Positions 1 through 8,440 of a stretch of DNA of 64,000 bases are shown here, piece by piece (the stretch's first letter is position 1; every line of letters starts with the position of its first letter). The DNA is from Roseburia_C sp031555935 (lineage in GTDB: Bacteria; Bacillota; Clostridia; Lachnospirales; Lachnospiraceae), in contig JAVBTX010000019.1 in NCBI GenBank assembly GCA_031555935.1, positions 1 through 64,000 on the forward strand, in the 5' to 3' direction. The translations under genes and the position numbers were made by a program. The notes beneath the pieces are model-generated. The model did not search any database. It was given only the letters and a program-made list of their open reading frames with translations, and was not told the DNA's origin.

Positions 1-1287
1 TTCTGGCGAAAATTTTATTTCTGCTATTTTCTGATACGAGTCTCTGGACGAAGTTCCTTGAAATGTTCCCAGCATACTTTTGTCAAAGAACATTAAATTT
101 AATCCGTTTTTTTCTTCGTTTTCCCCAAAAATATATAGTCCTTCTTCCATTCCTATCTCTGAGTCTCCTTTAAATGGCACTTCCATTGTATCTACCAAAT
201 TCATATCCTTATCATATACATGATAATATTGCTCCTCGTCATAACCCCTTATCACAAGTGGTGAATTTGATATATATAGATATTTTCCATCACTAATATA
301 ACTTTCCCCTTGTACCACATGTTGTTGAAAAATTTCCACATTTGAACCATCTAAATCCGATATGTAGGAATCTGAGCTTCCATCCAATTCTTGATTATAG
401 TCATATTCGGCCATAATGAGTTGACCATTCCAAAATGTAACAGAATTTAAAAATACACTCTTTTTTTCCTTCGGTATTGTTAACTCCTTACATTCTTTCG
501 TCTTTATATCATATGTCATATATTTAAAATACATATAATCCAGATAATTATCATCTGTAATAATACTTGTGTCGGATAAAGTTGCTCCATGTATCATAAA
601 ATAAACATGATTTCCATATGCCATTACTTCCCCCATAGAATACACCGTTATTCCTTGCTCTGCCTCATAAATTGTCTCTGGCTGTTTTTTCCCGACTCCC
701 GTTAATGCCAGCTTTTTCAGTGCATATTTCTCGATTGTTTCTGATTCTTTCTGGGCATCCTCCAACAACTCATAGGTATGTTCAACAAAATACAGAACAT
801 CACGATGAATACACCACTGCTGTATTGTCCACTTTTCCCATTGATAAATAGATTGTTTCTCAGAACCATCTTCTTTCATACGATATAGAATTTGTTTATC
901 TGCACTATCATCTGTTTCCATATAATATAGATACCCATTGCAATAGGAAATGCCAACCGTTCCGTTATTTACCTCATTATTTATGTGGGCGTTACATTCC
1001 CCATAACGATTTTCATCTGTTTCCTTATTATGTAGACAATCTACCTTATTACACACTGGAACCAGCTTCTTCGTATTATCATCTAAGTAATAAATATAAT
1101 GACCTTTTGCGAAAAAGTAGCCATTACTTCCCCTTGCACTTTTTTGAAAAAATATAGCTGTTCCTTGAAACATGTACTGGTAATCGCTGCCTTCTATGTA
1201 GGAATCTCCAAGATCAGCTTTCCCACAACCAGTTATTCCAAATATAGTAATTATTACTAGTAATACCATTTTAATTTGTTTTTTCAC
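1..1287 (-). CDS. Beta-propeller-like lipoprotein, paralog 1 (cut by left edge)
   Basis: The frame is open from a GTG at 1285-1287 to base 1, giving 429 codons; the last few codons (ending after KFSPE) lie outside the window. The GTG follows GGAGGAAATC. The N terminus is a lipoprotein signal with the lipobox ITGC, so the product should be anchored outside the membrane. It matches the two following genes nearly end to end, with the shared motifs YIEGSDYQYMF, CNKVDCLHNKETDE and ISDGKYLYISN. The regular YYLD/YLYY strands suggest a beta-propeller of the DUF5050 type found in clostridial lipoproteins. The ligand is unknown. It is the first of a tandem family of three intact copies, so duplication and divergence is the simplest history. 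Confidence 0.85.
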   Translation of the reverse strand, partial: MKKQIKMVLLVIITIFGITGCGKADLGDSYIEGSDYQYMFQGTAIFFQKSARGSNGYFFAKGHYIYYLDDNTKKLVPVCNKVDCLHNKETDENRYGECNAHINNEVNNGTVGISYCNGYLYYMETDDSADKQILYRMKEDGSEKQSIYQWEKWTIQQWCIHRDVLYFVEHTYELLEDAQKESETIEKYALKKLALTGVGKKQPETIYEAEQGITVYSMGEVMAYGNHVYFMIHGATLSDTSIITDDNYLDYMYFKYMTYDIKTKECKELTIPKEKKSVFLNSVTFWNGQLIMAEYDYNQELDGSSDSYISDLDGSNVEIFQQHVVQGESYISDGKYLYISNSPLVIRGYDEEQYYHVYDKDMNLVDTMEVPFKGDSEIGMEEGLYIFGENEEKNGLNLMFFDKSMLGTFQGTSSRDSYQKIAEIKFSPE

Positions 1288-1362
1288 GATTTCCTCCAAG
1301 AACAAACTATCCTTGTCCACGACTTATCTTTCGTCATAGACAAAGATAGTTATCACATTATA

Positions 1363-1473
1363 CTAAAGCAAATGACCTCCTTCCACATAGGATTCGTCAA
1401 GATTTGTTTTTCCGCAACCAACCACTCCTATTATGGTAACTAGAAGAAATGCCATTAATGTAAATCTTTTCAT
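1363..1473 (-). pseudogene. 36-codon remnant of a fourth lipoprotein paralog
   Basis: GGAGGTAAAG precedes an ATG at 1471-1473. The frame encodes a lipoprotein signal with lipobox VVGC, then GKTNLDESYVEGG, and stops at a TAG at 1363-1365. The first 30 or so residues match the starts of the neighbouring lipoproteins (compare GKADLGDSYIEGS and GKTELGDFYVEGS), after which all similarity is lost. The best reading is that most of a fourth copy was deleted, leaving the start region. A functional secreted peptide cannot be excluded, because the start site and signal are intact. Confidence 0.75.
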
Positions 1474-1497
1474 CTTTACCTCCAAAGGAAATCTCAT

Positions 1498-2829
1498 CTA
1501 TTCGGATTCTTGCATGTCTTGAACCTCTGCTAAGTCTTCTGGTGAAAATTTTATCTCTGCTATTTTGACATATGAATCTTTTATTGAGGAGCCCTGATAT
1601 GTTCCAATCTTACTCTTATCAAAAAAATCTAATTCTACGCCAGTGTTATCATCGTTCAACCAGAAAATGTACGCCCCTTCTTCCATACCAACTTCCGGAT
1701 CTCCTTCAAAAGGCATCTTCATTGTATCGATCAGATTCATTTCCTGATCATACACATGATAATATTCCTCCTCTTCATAACCTCTTACTACAAGTGGCGA
1801 ATTTGAAATATAGAGATATTTCCCGTCACTAATATAAACCTCACCTTGAACTTTTTCTTTTTGAAAAACCTCCACATTAGAACCATCTAAATTTGCCGTG
1901 TATGAATTGGAAATACCATCCAACTCCTGATTATGATCATATTCCGACAAAATTAATTTCCCTTTCCAAAATGTAATTGAGCTTAAGTATACTCCCTTTT
2001 TTTCTTCCGGTAATTCCAAGACTTCACACTTTCCAGTATTTATGTCATATGCCATATATTTAAAGTAGGTATAATCAAGGTAATTATCATCTGTAATGAT
2101 ACTGGTATCAGACAAGGTTACTGCATGTAGCATAAAATAAACATGATTTCCATATGCCTTTACTTTTCCCATCGAGTATACTGTTAACCCTTCCTGCACC
2201 TCATAGATTGTCTCTGGCTGTTTTTTTCCCACTCCGGTTAAAGCCAACTTTTTTACTGCATATTTCTCGATTGTCTCCTTATTTTCCTGCGTATTATCTA
2301 CGGACTCATAGGTATGCTCCACAAAATAAAATGTATCGCGATGAATACACCATTGCTCGATTGTCCATTTTTCCCATTGATAAATGGACTGCTTCTGAGA
2401 ACCATCTTCTTTCATACGAGATAGGGTTACGTAATCCCCATCTACACTATACTTTGTTTCAAGATAGTATAGATACCCATTGCAATAGGTAATGCCAACA
2501 TGTCCGTTATAAACAGAGTTATTTACATATGCATTACATTCATCATAACGATTTTCGTCTGTTTCCTTATTATGTAAGCAATCCGCCTTATTACAGAGAG
2601 GAACCAGCTTCTGTGTATTATCATCTAAATAATAGATATAGTGACCCTGTAGAAAAAAATAACCATTATTTCCTCTGGCTTTTTGCTGGAAAAAAATATT
2701 TGAACCCTCAAACATATATTGATAATCGCTGCCTTCTATGTAGGTGTCTCCTAAGTCTTCTTTTCCACAACCAGTCATTCCTAGCATTGCAACTAGCAAA
2801 AATGTAATTAAAGCAAACTGTTTTTTCAT
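1498..2829 (-). CDS. Beta-propeller-like lipoprotein, paralog 2
   Basis: This 443-residue protein has a lipoprotein signal with the lipobox Cys at residue 21 (LGMTGC). The body is rich in repeated YYL/YLYY strands and carries the CNKADCLHNKETDE motif seen in many Lachnospiraceae lipoproteins with predicted beta-propellers. The start is an ATG behind GGAGGTAAA. It lies 26 bases after the end of paralog 3 on the same strand, so the two are probably co-transcribed. The whole-length match to paralogs 1 and 3 shows tandem duplication. No catalytic motif is visible; a surface-binding or sensing role is a guess. Confidence 0.88.
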   Translation of the reverse strand: MKKQFALITFLLVAMLGMTGCGKEDLGDTYIEGSDYQYMFEGSNIFFQQKARGNNGYFFLQGHYIYYLDDNTQKLVPLCNKADCLHNKETDENRYDECNAYVNNSVYNGHVGITYCNGYLYYLETKYSVDGDYVTLSRMKEDGSQKQSIYQWEKWTIEQWCIHRDTFYFVEHTYESVDNTQENKETIEKYAVKKLALTGVGKKQPETIYEVQEGLTVYSMGKVKAYGNHVYFMLHAVTLSDTSIITDDNYLDYTYFKYMAYDINTGKCEVLELPEEKKGVYLSSITFWKGKLILSEYDHNQELDGISNSYTANLDGSNVEVFQKEKVQGEVYISDGKYLYISNSPLVVRGYEEEEYYHVYDQEMNLIDTMKMPFEGDPEVGMEEGAYIFWLNDDNTGVELDFFDKSKIGTYQGSSIKDSYVKIAEIKFSPEDLAEVQDMQESE

Positions 2830-2855
2830 TTTACCTCCAAAGCAATATGCTTTTT

Positions 2856-4178
2856 TTATTCGAATTCTTCCACATGTTTAGGCTCAATTAAATCTTCTGG
2901 TGAAAATTTTATCTCTGCTATTTTTTTATAGGCCTCTTTTGCCGAAGCACCGTGATAGGTTCCTATTGTACTTTTGTCAAAAAACATTAAATCCACGCCA
3001 GTCTCATCATCATTTAACCAGAAAACATAGGAGCCTTCTTCCATACCAATCTCTGGGTCAACACTAAACGGCAATTCCAATGTATCTAACAGATTCATAT
3101 CTTGGTCATAGATACGATAATACTCTTTTTCCACTTTACCCATTAATACATAAATTGAATTCGAAATGTAGAGATACTTGCCATCACTAATGTATGATTC
3201 TCCCTGTATTTTATCTTTTTCAAAGAGTTCTACATTGGAACCATCCAAATCAGCGATATAAGAATTCGCTTTTCCATCCGCTTCCTGATTATTATTATAT
3301 TGGTTTAAAATTAGTTTTCCCTTCCAAAACGCAACCGCACTTAAACTGACCCCCTTTTTTTCTTCTGGTAATTTCAATAATTTGCACTCTCCAGTATTGA
3401 TATCATATGCAATCTGCTTAAGGTATACATAATCATAAACATTTTCATCTGTAATCACATCCACATCAGACACGGATGCCCCATGTAAGGTAAAATAGAC
3501 GTGATTTCCATAAGCCTTTACCTTCGACAGAGAGTATACCGTGTGACCTTCTTCCACTTCATAGATTGCATCTGGCTGCTTGTTTCCCATTCCGGTTAAT
3601 GCTAACTTTTTTACTGCATAGTGTTCAATTGTACCCGAATTATTCTGTTTATCATCCACCGCCTCATAGGTATGTTCCACATAATATAAAACGTCTCGAT
3701 GAATCGCCCATTCCTCTACCCTACTATCCTCCCAATGATAAATAGATTGCTTTTCAGAACCATCCTCTTTCATCCGGTAGAGGTCTTGACTCCAGTCAAG
3801 CCGTTTATTAATAAAATATAAATATCCATTACAGTACGCAATGCCTACCTCGCCGGCACTCGTCGTATTATTTATGTGGGCATTACACTCCTCGTATCGA
3901 CTCTCATCTGTTTCCTTATTATGTAAGCAATCCACTTTATTGCATAACGGAACTAGTGTTTTTGTATCATCATCTAAATAATAGATATAATGACCCATTG
4001 TAAAAAAATGACCATTACTCCCTCTCGCTTGTCCCTTGTAAAATATAAACGATCCTTCAAACATATATTGATAATCGCTTCCTTCTACATAGAAGTCGCC
4101 AAGCTCTGTTTTTCCACAGCCAATCATTCCTAGCATTGCAACAAGGAAAAATATAATTAAAATATACTGTTTTTTCAC
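2856..4178 (-). CDS. Beta-propeller-like lipoprotein, paralog 3
   Basis: A 440-residue paralog of the two neighbouring lipoproteins. The start is a GTG with GGAGGTATGA in front; the nearby ATG is in another frame. The lipobox Cys is residue 21 (LGMIGC). It carries the same landmarks as the others (YVEGSDYQYMF, CNKVDCLHNKETDE, ISDGKYLYIS), with differences in the middle loops. A 14-bp perfect inverted repeat lies just upstream of the ribosome-binding site. It is the first gene of the lipoprotein run after the small secreted protein at 4255-4677, which is on the same strand. Function unknown. Confidence 0.88.
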   Translation of the reverse strand: MKKQYILIIFFLVAMLGMIGCGKTELGDFYVEGSDYQYMFEGSFIFYKGQARGSNGHFFTMGHYIYYLDDDTKTLVPLCNKVDCLHNKETDESRYEECNAHINNTTSAGEVGIAYCNGYLYFINKRLDWSQDLYRMKEDGSEKQSIYHWEDSRVEEWAIHRDVLYYVEHTYEAVDDKQNNSGTIEHYAVKKLALTGMGNKQPDAIYEVEEGHTVYSLSKVKAYGNHVYFTLHGASVSDVDVITDENVYDYVYLKQIAYDINTGECKLLKLPEEKKGVSLSAVAFWKGKLILNQYNNNQEADGKANSYIADLDGSNVELFEKDKIQGESYISDGKYLYISNSIYVLMGKVEKEYYRIYDQDMNLLDTLELPFSVDPEIGMEEGSYVFWLNDDETGVDLMFFDKSTIGTYHGASAKEAYKKIAEIKFSPEDLIEPKHVEEFE

Positions 4179-4200
4179 TCATACCTCCAAAGGCAATATC

Positions 4201-4234
4201 TTGCCTACAATTACACAACAGTAATTGTAGGCAA
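4201..4234. repeat. Perfect 14-bp inverted repeat before the lipoprotein run
   Basis: Positions 4201-4214 are exactly complementary to 4221-4234, with a 6-base loop. No U-run follows on either strand, so it is not a standard terminator. It sits between the small secreted protein gene and the ribosome-binding site of paralog 3. It could be an mRNA processing or stability hairpin, or an operator. Confidence 0.7.
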
Positions 4235-4254
4235 CCATATTTTCTGCTTATATA

Positions 4255-4677
4255 CTATAATCTAATATATGTGTCTGCACATGTGCCAATTTGCAGAATC
4301 GGTGTCCAAGGATTTGATTTATATTCAACCGAAAGTTCTCCTCTTGTTCCAATCACTTGCCCTGAACTAATTTTTTTTGTTGCAACTGCCGTAACTCCTC
4401 CTGCGCTACTAATTGACTCGGCCTTTGTCCCATAACAAGATCCATTATTTATGTAAAAAATGGATGCCGTTGCTTTTAATGTTACACCAGAACGAGCATA
4501 TGTTGCGGTCGCTGTCGATGAAGTATCGCTACCTGTATGAGATGCATACGCTGTTGTACCATCAATTATTTTAGAATCTTTAATTGTTGTTGCTGCAAAC
4601 ACCTGCACATTTGTTGCCCCTGCCAGCACTATGAAACTAAGTGCTAATGCAGTGAATTTTTTTGTTTTTGTAAACAT
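4255..4677 (-). CDS. Small secreted protein of unknown function
   Basis: The ATG at 4675-4677 is chosen because AAGGAGG lies 5 bases in front of it; the longer frame starting 24 bases upstream would place this site inside the gene. The 140-residue product starts with a Sec signal peptide (MFTKTKK, then a hydrophobic stretch ending in VFAA), with cleavage likely near residue 28. The mature part is Ser/Thr/Ala-rich, with probable beta strands and two Cys residues (in SCYG and GTCA) that might form a disulfide. I do not recognise the family. It lies directly upstream of the lipoprotein genes. Confidence 0.7.
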   Translation of the reverse strand: MFTKTKKFTALALSFIVLAGATNVQVFAATTIKDSKIIDGTTAYASHTGSDTSSTATATYARSGVTLKATASIFYINNGSCYGTKAESISSAGGVTAVATKKISSGQVIGTRGELSVEYKSNPWTPILQIGTCADTYIRL

Positions 4678-4753
4678 GTTTCCTCCTTCGTGTTCTGACA
4701 CTGTCGCGAACAGTTTCAGTATATTTTATTTATGTCAATGCATTTAACATCAT

Positions 4754-4793
4754 AAAAAAACCAGACTACCGCCCAAAGGGAAGTATCTGGTTT
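4754..4793 (-). terminator. Rho-independent terminator after the amidase-domain gene
   Basis: AAACCAGA pairs with TCTGGTTT across 4758-4765 and 4786-4793, and the stem can extend inward. Reading the minus strand, the stem is followed by a run of seven T. It lies about 140 bases downstream of the amidase-domain gene. Confidence 0.75.
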
Positions 4794-4930
4794 GTCAATC
4801 ATATCATATTCACCTAATCTTTTTTCCAAACTCACAGTTCCCCCAAACTTATTTTAGTATAACCAATCTCATCATCAATGTAAAGCGTTAATTCAAAATA
4901 ATTAACAATTATGAATTATCCTTCCCTCTC

Positions 4931-5467
4931 TTACCGCACACTGTAAATCAAAAACCCACCCGGAATGGCATATTCGCTTAGCCGCTTGGAATTCGTGTTA
5001 AAGGTATGCGTCGCAATAATAAAATCCTGTGGTGCATCCGCATAACCGACAATCAACAACGTATGATATGCCGTCCCATTCGCATTTAAGAGTGAAATAA
5101 AATCCCCCTTGTGCCCAAACTTGTAGGCCTCTGGTCCCACTACCGCAAACTTCTGGTAGACCTTCGCATGTGCCTGCCAATAATTCCGAAACGCATCTGC
5201 GCCCCGCCATGTGGATGACACCCTTAATATATCCCGCTTATTTCCCGCTGAAAACCAATTGGTAAAATTTGTTGCTGAACGAACCGTGCCCGGTATGCCA
5301 TGCATTTCGATTCCACCGGCATGAAGACATTGAGAAATAAAGTTGGCACAATCACCGCCATATGCGGTCCAGTCTGGATATGCCGGATTGTAATTTTCAT
5401 AATATCGATTTGCATAATTGACTGCGCTTTCAACCGAATATTCCCTCATTTTTGCAGCCCCCATCAT
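4931..5467 (-). CDS. Amidase-domain (Amidase_6-like) protein
   Basis: A 178-residue protein that matches the clostridial putative amidase domain (PF12671 type). Visible signatures are an N-terminal helix with AVNYANRYYENYNPAYP, then GGDCANFISQCLHAGG, which holds the likely catalytic Cys, and later HKGDFISL and AYHTLLIVGYAD, which would supply the His. The layout resembles the papain-like NlpC/P60-CHAP fold acting on peptide bonds in the wall. There is no signal peptide in this frame, so export or a cytoplasmic role is open. The start could be the first ATG or the ATG at residue 7, which has GGGGG upstream. Its 3' end has a terminator at 4754-4793. Confidence 0.8.
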   Translation of the reverse strand: MMGAAKMREYSVESAVNYANRYYENYNPAYPDWTAYGGDCANFISQCLHAGGIEMHGIPGTVRSATNFTNWFSAGNKRDILRVSSTWRGADAFRNYWQAHAKVYQKFAVVGPEAYKFGHKGDFISLLNANGTAYHTLLIVGYADAPQDFIIATHTFNTNSKRLSEYAIPGGFLIYSVR

Positions 5468-5489
5468 TAACTACCTTGTAAAAGATATA

Positions 5490-5518
5490 TTTCCAAACGG
5501 GCAAAAATATGCTACAAT
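5490..5518 (+). promoter_or_regulatory. Likely sigma-A promoter of the Y-family polymerase gene
   Basis: TTTCCA (5490-5495) and TACAAT (5513-5518) are spaced by 17 bases, about 50 bases before the gene start. I saw no good LexA box (GAAC-N4-GTTC) beside it. Confidence 0.5.
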
Positions 5519-5568
5519 AATACCAAACATATATTCGGACACATATATATTATCGAAAGGAGCTGGCG

Positions 5569-6885
5569 ATGGGAACGATTATTTTTCATATTGATGTTAA
5601 TTCTGCTTATCTAAGCTGGAGCGCGGTCGAAAAACTAAAAAATGACACATCCGACCATCCCGTTGACCTTCGCACTGTTCCGTCGATTATCGGCGGTGAT
5701 TTGGCTAGTCGGCATGGGATTGTCCTCGCCAAATCCATTCCAGCTAAGGCTTACGGCATTTCCACCGCTGAGCCGGTCGCTGCTGCCATACGCAAATGTC
5801 CAACCCTGTTGGTTGAGCCGCCGAATCATGGGCTCTATGATGTTTACAGCAGACAGTTGATGGAGCTGCTGCGCACGTATACCTCCGATATTGAAAAGCT
5901 CTCGATTGATGAATGCTTCCTTGATTTTGGCCCGATTTCCAGACTTTATGAATCACCACTGGCCGCCGCGACGATGATTAGTGAGGATATCAAAAAGCAG
6001 TTAGGATTTACGGTAAATATTGGAATTGCTCCCAATAAAGTGCTCGCTAAGATGGCCAGTGATTTTGAAAAGCCTGACCGCATCCATACCTTATTCCACG
6101 AAGAAATGGCGAAAAAAATGTGGCCGCTGCCGGTTAATGAATTATATATGGTTGGTCGCTCTAGTGCGAGCCGCCTAAAAAATCTAGGTATTCGAACGAT
6201 TGGCGAACTGGCTAAGACTGACCCGGAATATTTGCAGTCCGAGTTCAAAAGCCACGGCCAGATGATGTGGGAATATGCCAATGGAATTGGCGACAGCAAT
6301 GTCATTTCTACCGCTAGAGAACTAAAAGGCATCGGCAACTCTGTCACCTTGCGGGAGGATGCAAAGACCAACGAACAGGCAGGCAAGGTACTATTAAGCT
6401 TGGCCGATATGGTTTCCGAACGACTGCGGGAAGCGAAGCAATTGGCTGGGAACGTCACTGTTGAAATCAAATACAGCAACTTTGCTTCCTTTTCACATCA
6501 GATGCCATTTTTTACACCAACCAATACCAGTGGCACTATCTACGAAACTGCCTGCAAGCTCTTTGATGAGTTATGGAATGGTGAACCGATTCGGCTTTTG
6601 GGGATTCGCACCGCAAAGCTGCTGCCAATTGACACCCCCATCCAGATGTCTATTTTTGACCTGCCAACTTCCGATGCTAGTTTCTCAACGGTAGATGAGA
6701 GCAATGCAACCGAGTCAAAAAGTGCACAAAAAAGCGACACCCAAAAGCCTTCTGTGGATAAGCTCAAGCAATTGGATGCCGCTGTTGATACGATTCGTGA
6801 TAAATTTGGTCAGCATGCCATTGTCCGTGGCAGCTTCTTAGGCATGGAGGATGAATATCACCCCAAAGCACCGAAAGATTCCTAA
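5569..6885 (+). CDS. dinB: Y-family DNA polymerase (DinB/UmuC type)
   Basis: A 438-residue translesion polymerase. The metal-binding Asp9 lies in HIDVNSAYLSW and the second acidic pair, Asp114-Glu115, in LSIDECFLDF. Helix-hairpin-helix and little-finger regions follow. Residues 359-363, QMSIF, look like the beta-clamp binding motif (QLSLF type). After it comes a Ser/Thr/Lys-rich linker and a terminal segment with IRDKFGQHAIVRGSFL, as in the longer Firmicutes UV-repair forms. The start is an ATG behind AAAGGAGCTGGCG. It is a lone plus-strand gene whose stop codon overlaps the stop of the convergent znuB by two bases, with no terminator between. A UvrX/ImpB-type name is equally possible. Confidence 0.93.
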   Translation: MGTIIFHIDVNSAYLSWSAVEKLKNDTSDHPVDLRTVPSIIGGDLASRHGIVLAKSIPAKAYGISTAEPVAAAIRKCPTLLVEPPNHGLYDVYSRQLMELLRTYTSDIEKLSIDECFLDFGPISRLYESPLAAATMISEDIKKQLGFTVNIGIAPNKVLAKMASDFEKPDRIHTLFHEEMAKKMWPLPVNELYMVGRSSASRLKNLGIRTIGELAKTDPEYLQSEFKSHGQMMWEYANGIGDSNVISTARELKGIGNSVTLREDAKTNEQAGKVLLSLADMVSERLREAKQLAGNVTVEIKYSNFASFSHQMPFFTPTNTSGTIYETACKLFDELWNGEPIRLLGIRTAKLLPIDTPIQMSIFDLPTSDASFSTVDESNATESKSAQKSDTQKPSVDKLKQLDAAVDTIRDKFGQHAIVRGSFLGMEDEYHPKAPKDS

Positions 6886-7697
6886 TCCAGTCGTTTGCCA
6901 TAGAAATAGGTGGCGAAATAAATAACGGAGGCGACAATGACAATCATTGGCCCAGTTGCAACATTGGTGAAATAAGAGATGATTAATCCCATCACCCCGG
7001 AAAATACTGAGAACAGAATCGAGAAGAAATGATATTCCCGCATATTCTCAGAAATATTCCGACTGCTGGCGGCTGGTAAAATCAAAAGCGCATTGATAAT
7101 CAGGATTCCAACCCATTTAATTGATAGCATTACAATGAATGCCAGGAATACTGCAAAAATATTTTCAATCAATCGAACCGGTATTCTCCGGCTTTTTGCC
7201 AGCGTCCGGTTCAAGCTGGCAGCATTTAATTTATTAAATGCGACAAACCAAAAACCAAAGGTTGCAACAAATAAAATCAGCAGATAAATAATTTCACGTG
7301 TTGTAATACTTAAAATATCGCCAACCAGCAGGCTGGAATATTTACCGAAGTTGCCACCACGCGACAATACCGCCAATCCAATCGCAATACTGCAAGAAGA
7401 AAATACCGAGATAATCGTATCGGTCGAGGCCGCATTTTTTTGATTAATATGGTTTAACAATAATGCAAATAATACCGCAAAAATCACCATCGAAACGGAA
7501 GTATTGGTCACTCCAAGAATGATGCCAATCGCAATTCCAGTCAGTGCCGAATGCCCTAACGCATCGGAAAAGAAGGCCATCTTATTATTAACAATCATCG
7601 TTCCCAGCAAACCGAACAGCGGCGTAATAATCAGCACCGCCAGAAACGCATTACGCATAAAACCATAGCTCCACCAGGCTGTAAAAAATTCCATCAT
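6882..7697 (-). CDS. znuB: Zinc ABC transporter permease
   Basis: A 271-residue membrane protein of the ABC-3 metal permease family (ZnuB/AdcB/TroC). Hydrophobic segments span most of its length. Family landmarks include FFSDALGHSALTGIAIG near residue 40 and LLILPAAS near residue 200. It would form the channel through which zinc, or possibly manganese, enters. The ATG overlaps the znuC stop (ATGA), with GGAGGTGCTACG in front, so the genes are translationally coupled. It is the last gene of the long tig-to-znu run, and it ends against the convergent polymerase gene. Confidence 0.93.
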   Translation of the reverse strand: MMEFFTAWWSYGFMRNAFLAVLIITPLFGLLGTMIVNNKMAFFSDALGHSALTGIAIGIILGVTNTSVSMVIFAVLFALLLNHINQKNAASTDTIISVFSSCSIAIGLAVLSRGGNFGKYSSLLVGDILSITTREIIYLLILFVATFGFWFVAFNKLNAASLNRTLAKSRRIPVRLIENIFAVFLAFIVMLSIKWVGILIINALLILPAASSRNISENMREYHFFSILFSVFSGVMGLIISYFTNVATGPMIVIVASVIYFATYFYGKRLD

Positions 7698-8440
7698 CGT
7701 AGCACCTCCGATTCCGCAAAGGTCTTCCCAAAGGCTTCACTGGTGTATACTTCTTTTGGCGTTCCTTGTGCTAATATCGTTTGGTCCAACAACACAACAT
7801 GTTCCGCATATTTTCTGACATACTCCAAATCATGGGAAATCATAATAACGGCAAGGTCAAAGTTATTTTTCATATACTCAATATTCTTATAAAATAGCTC
7901 CATCCCATTTTGGTCAATACCGGATACTGGTTCATCCAGCAACAGTAACTTGGGCTCATCCATTAAAGCCATCGACAACAATACTCTTTGCAGCTCACCG
8001 CCGGAAAGATTACAGACTTGCTTATCAATCAGATTATCAGCTTCAAATATTCTTAAGCTTTCAATAATTTCCTGATACAACTTTTTGCTCTTATGAAAGA
8101 ACACCGGATAGTTGGACTGGTAGCTGGCAATCATGTCATAAACACTTACTGGCGTATGCTTTTCAATATTGAGGTTCTGTGGCACATAGCCAATTCGAAG
8201 CTTCTGCACATGGCCATTTTCATGGTCCTTAAACTCTATCTCACCAGCGTGCGGAGTGGCACCCAAAATAGCTTTCATCAACGTCGATTTGCCGGCGCCA
8301 TTTTTACCGATAATCGCTGTCATGGTTCCGCAGTGAATATGTAGATTGATATCCTTTAAAATAACCTGCTCGCCAATGGTAACTCCCAGATTTTTGATTT
8401 TAATACAGTGTAGACCACATGGTTTGATCATCTTTTTCAC
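7694..8440 (-). CDS. znuC: Zinc ABC transporter ATP-binding protein
   Basis: The ATPase subunit of the metal importer, 248 residues. It has Walker A GKNGAGKST, a Q-loop (YVPQNLNIEK), signature LSGGELQRVLL, Walker B LLLLDEPVSGID and the switch His in MISHDLEYV. The start is a GTG overlapping the znuA stop (GTGA), with AGGAGG ten bases upstream; the ATG three codons later would be too far from this site. It overlaps znuB by four bases. Zinc is preferred over manganese because the partner binding protein has a His-rich loop. Confidence 0.93.
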   Translation of the reverse strand: MKKMIKPCGLHCIKIKNLGVTIGEQVILKDINLHIHCGTMTAIIGKNGAGKSTLMKAILGATPHAGEIEFKDHENGHVQKLRIGYVPQNLNIEKHTPVSVYDMIASYQSNYPVFFHKSKKLYQEIIESLRIFEADNLIDKQVCNLSGGELQRVLLSMALMDEPKLLLLDEPVSGIDQNGMELFYKNIEYMKNNFDLAVIMISHDLEYVRKYAEHVVLLDQTILAQGTPKEVYTSEAFGKTFAESEVLR

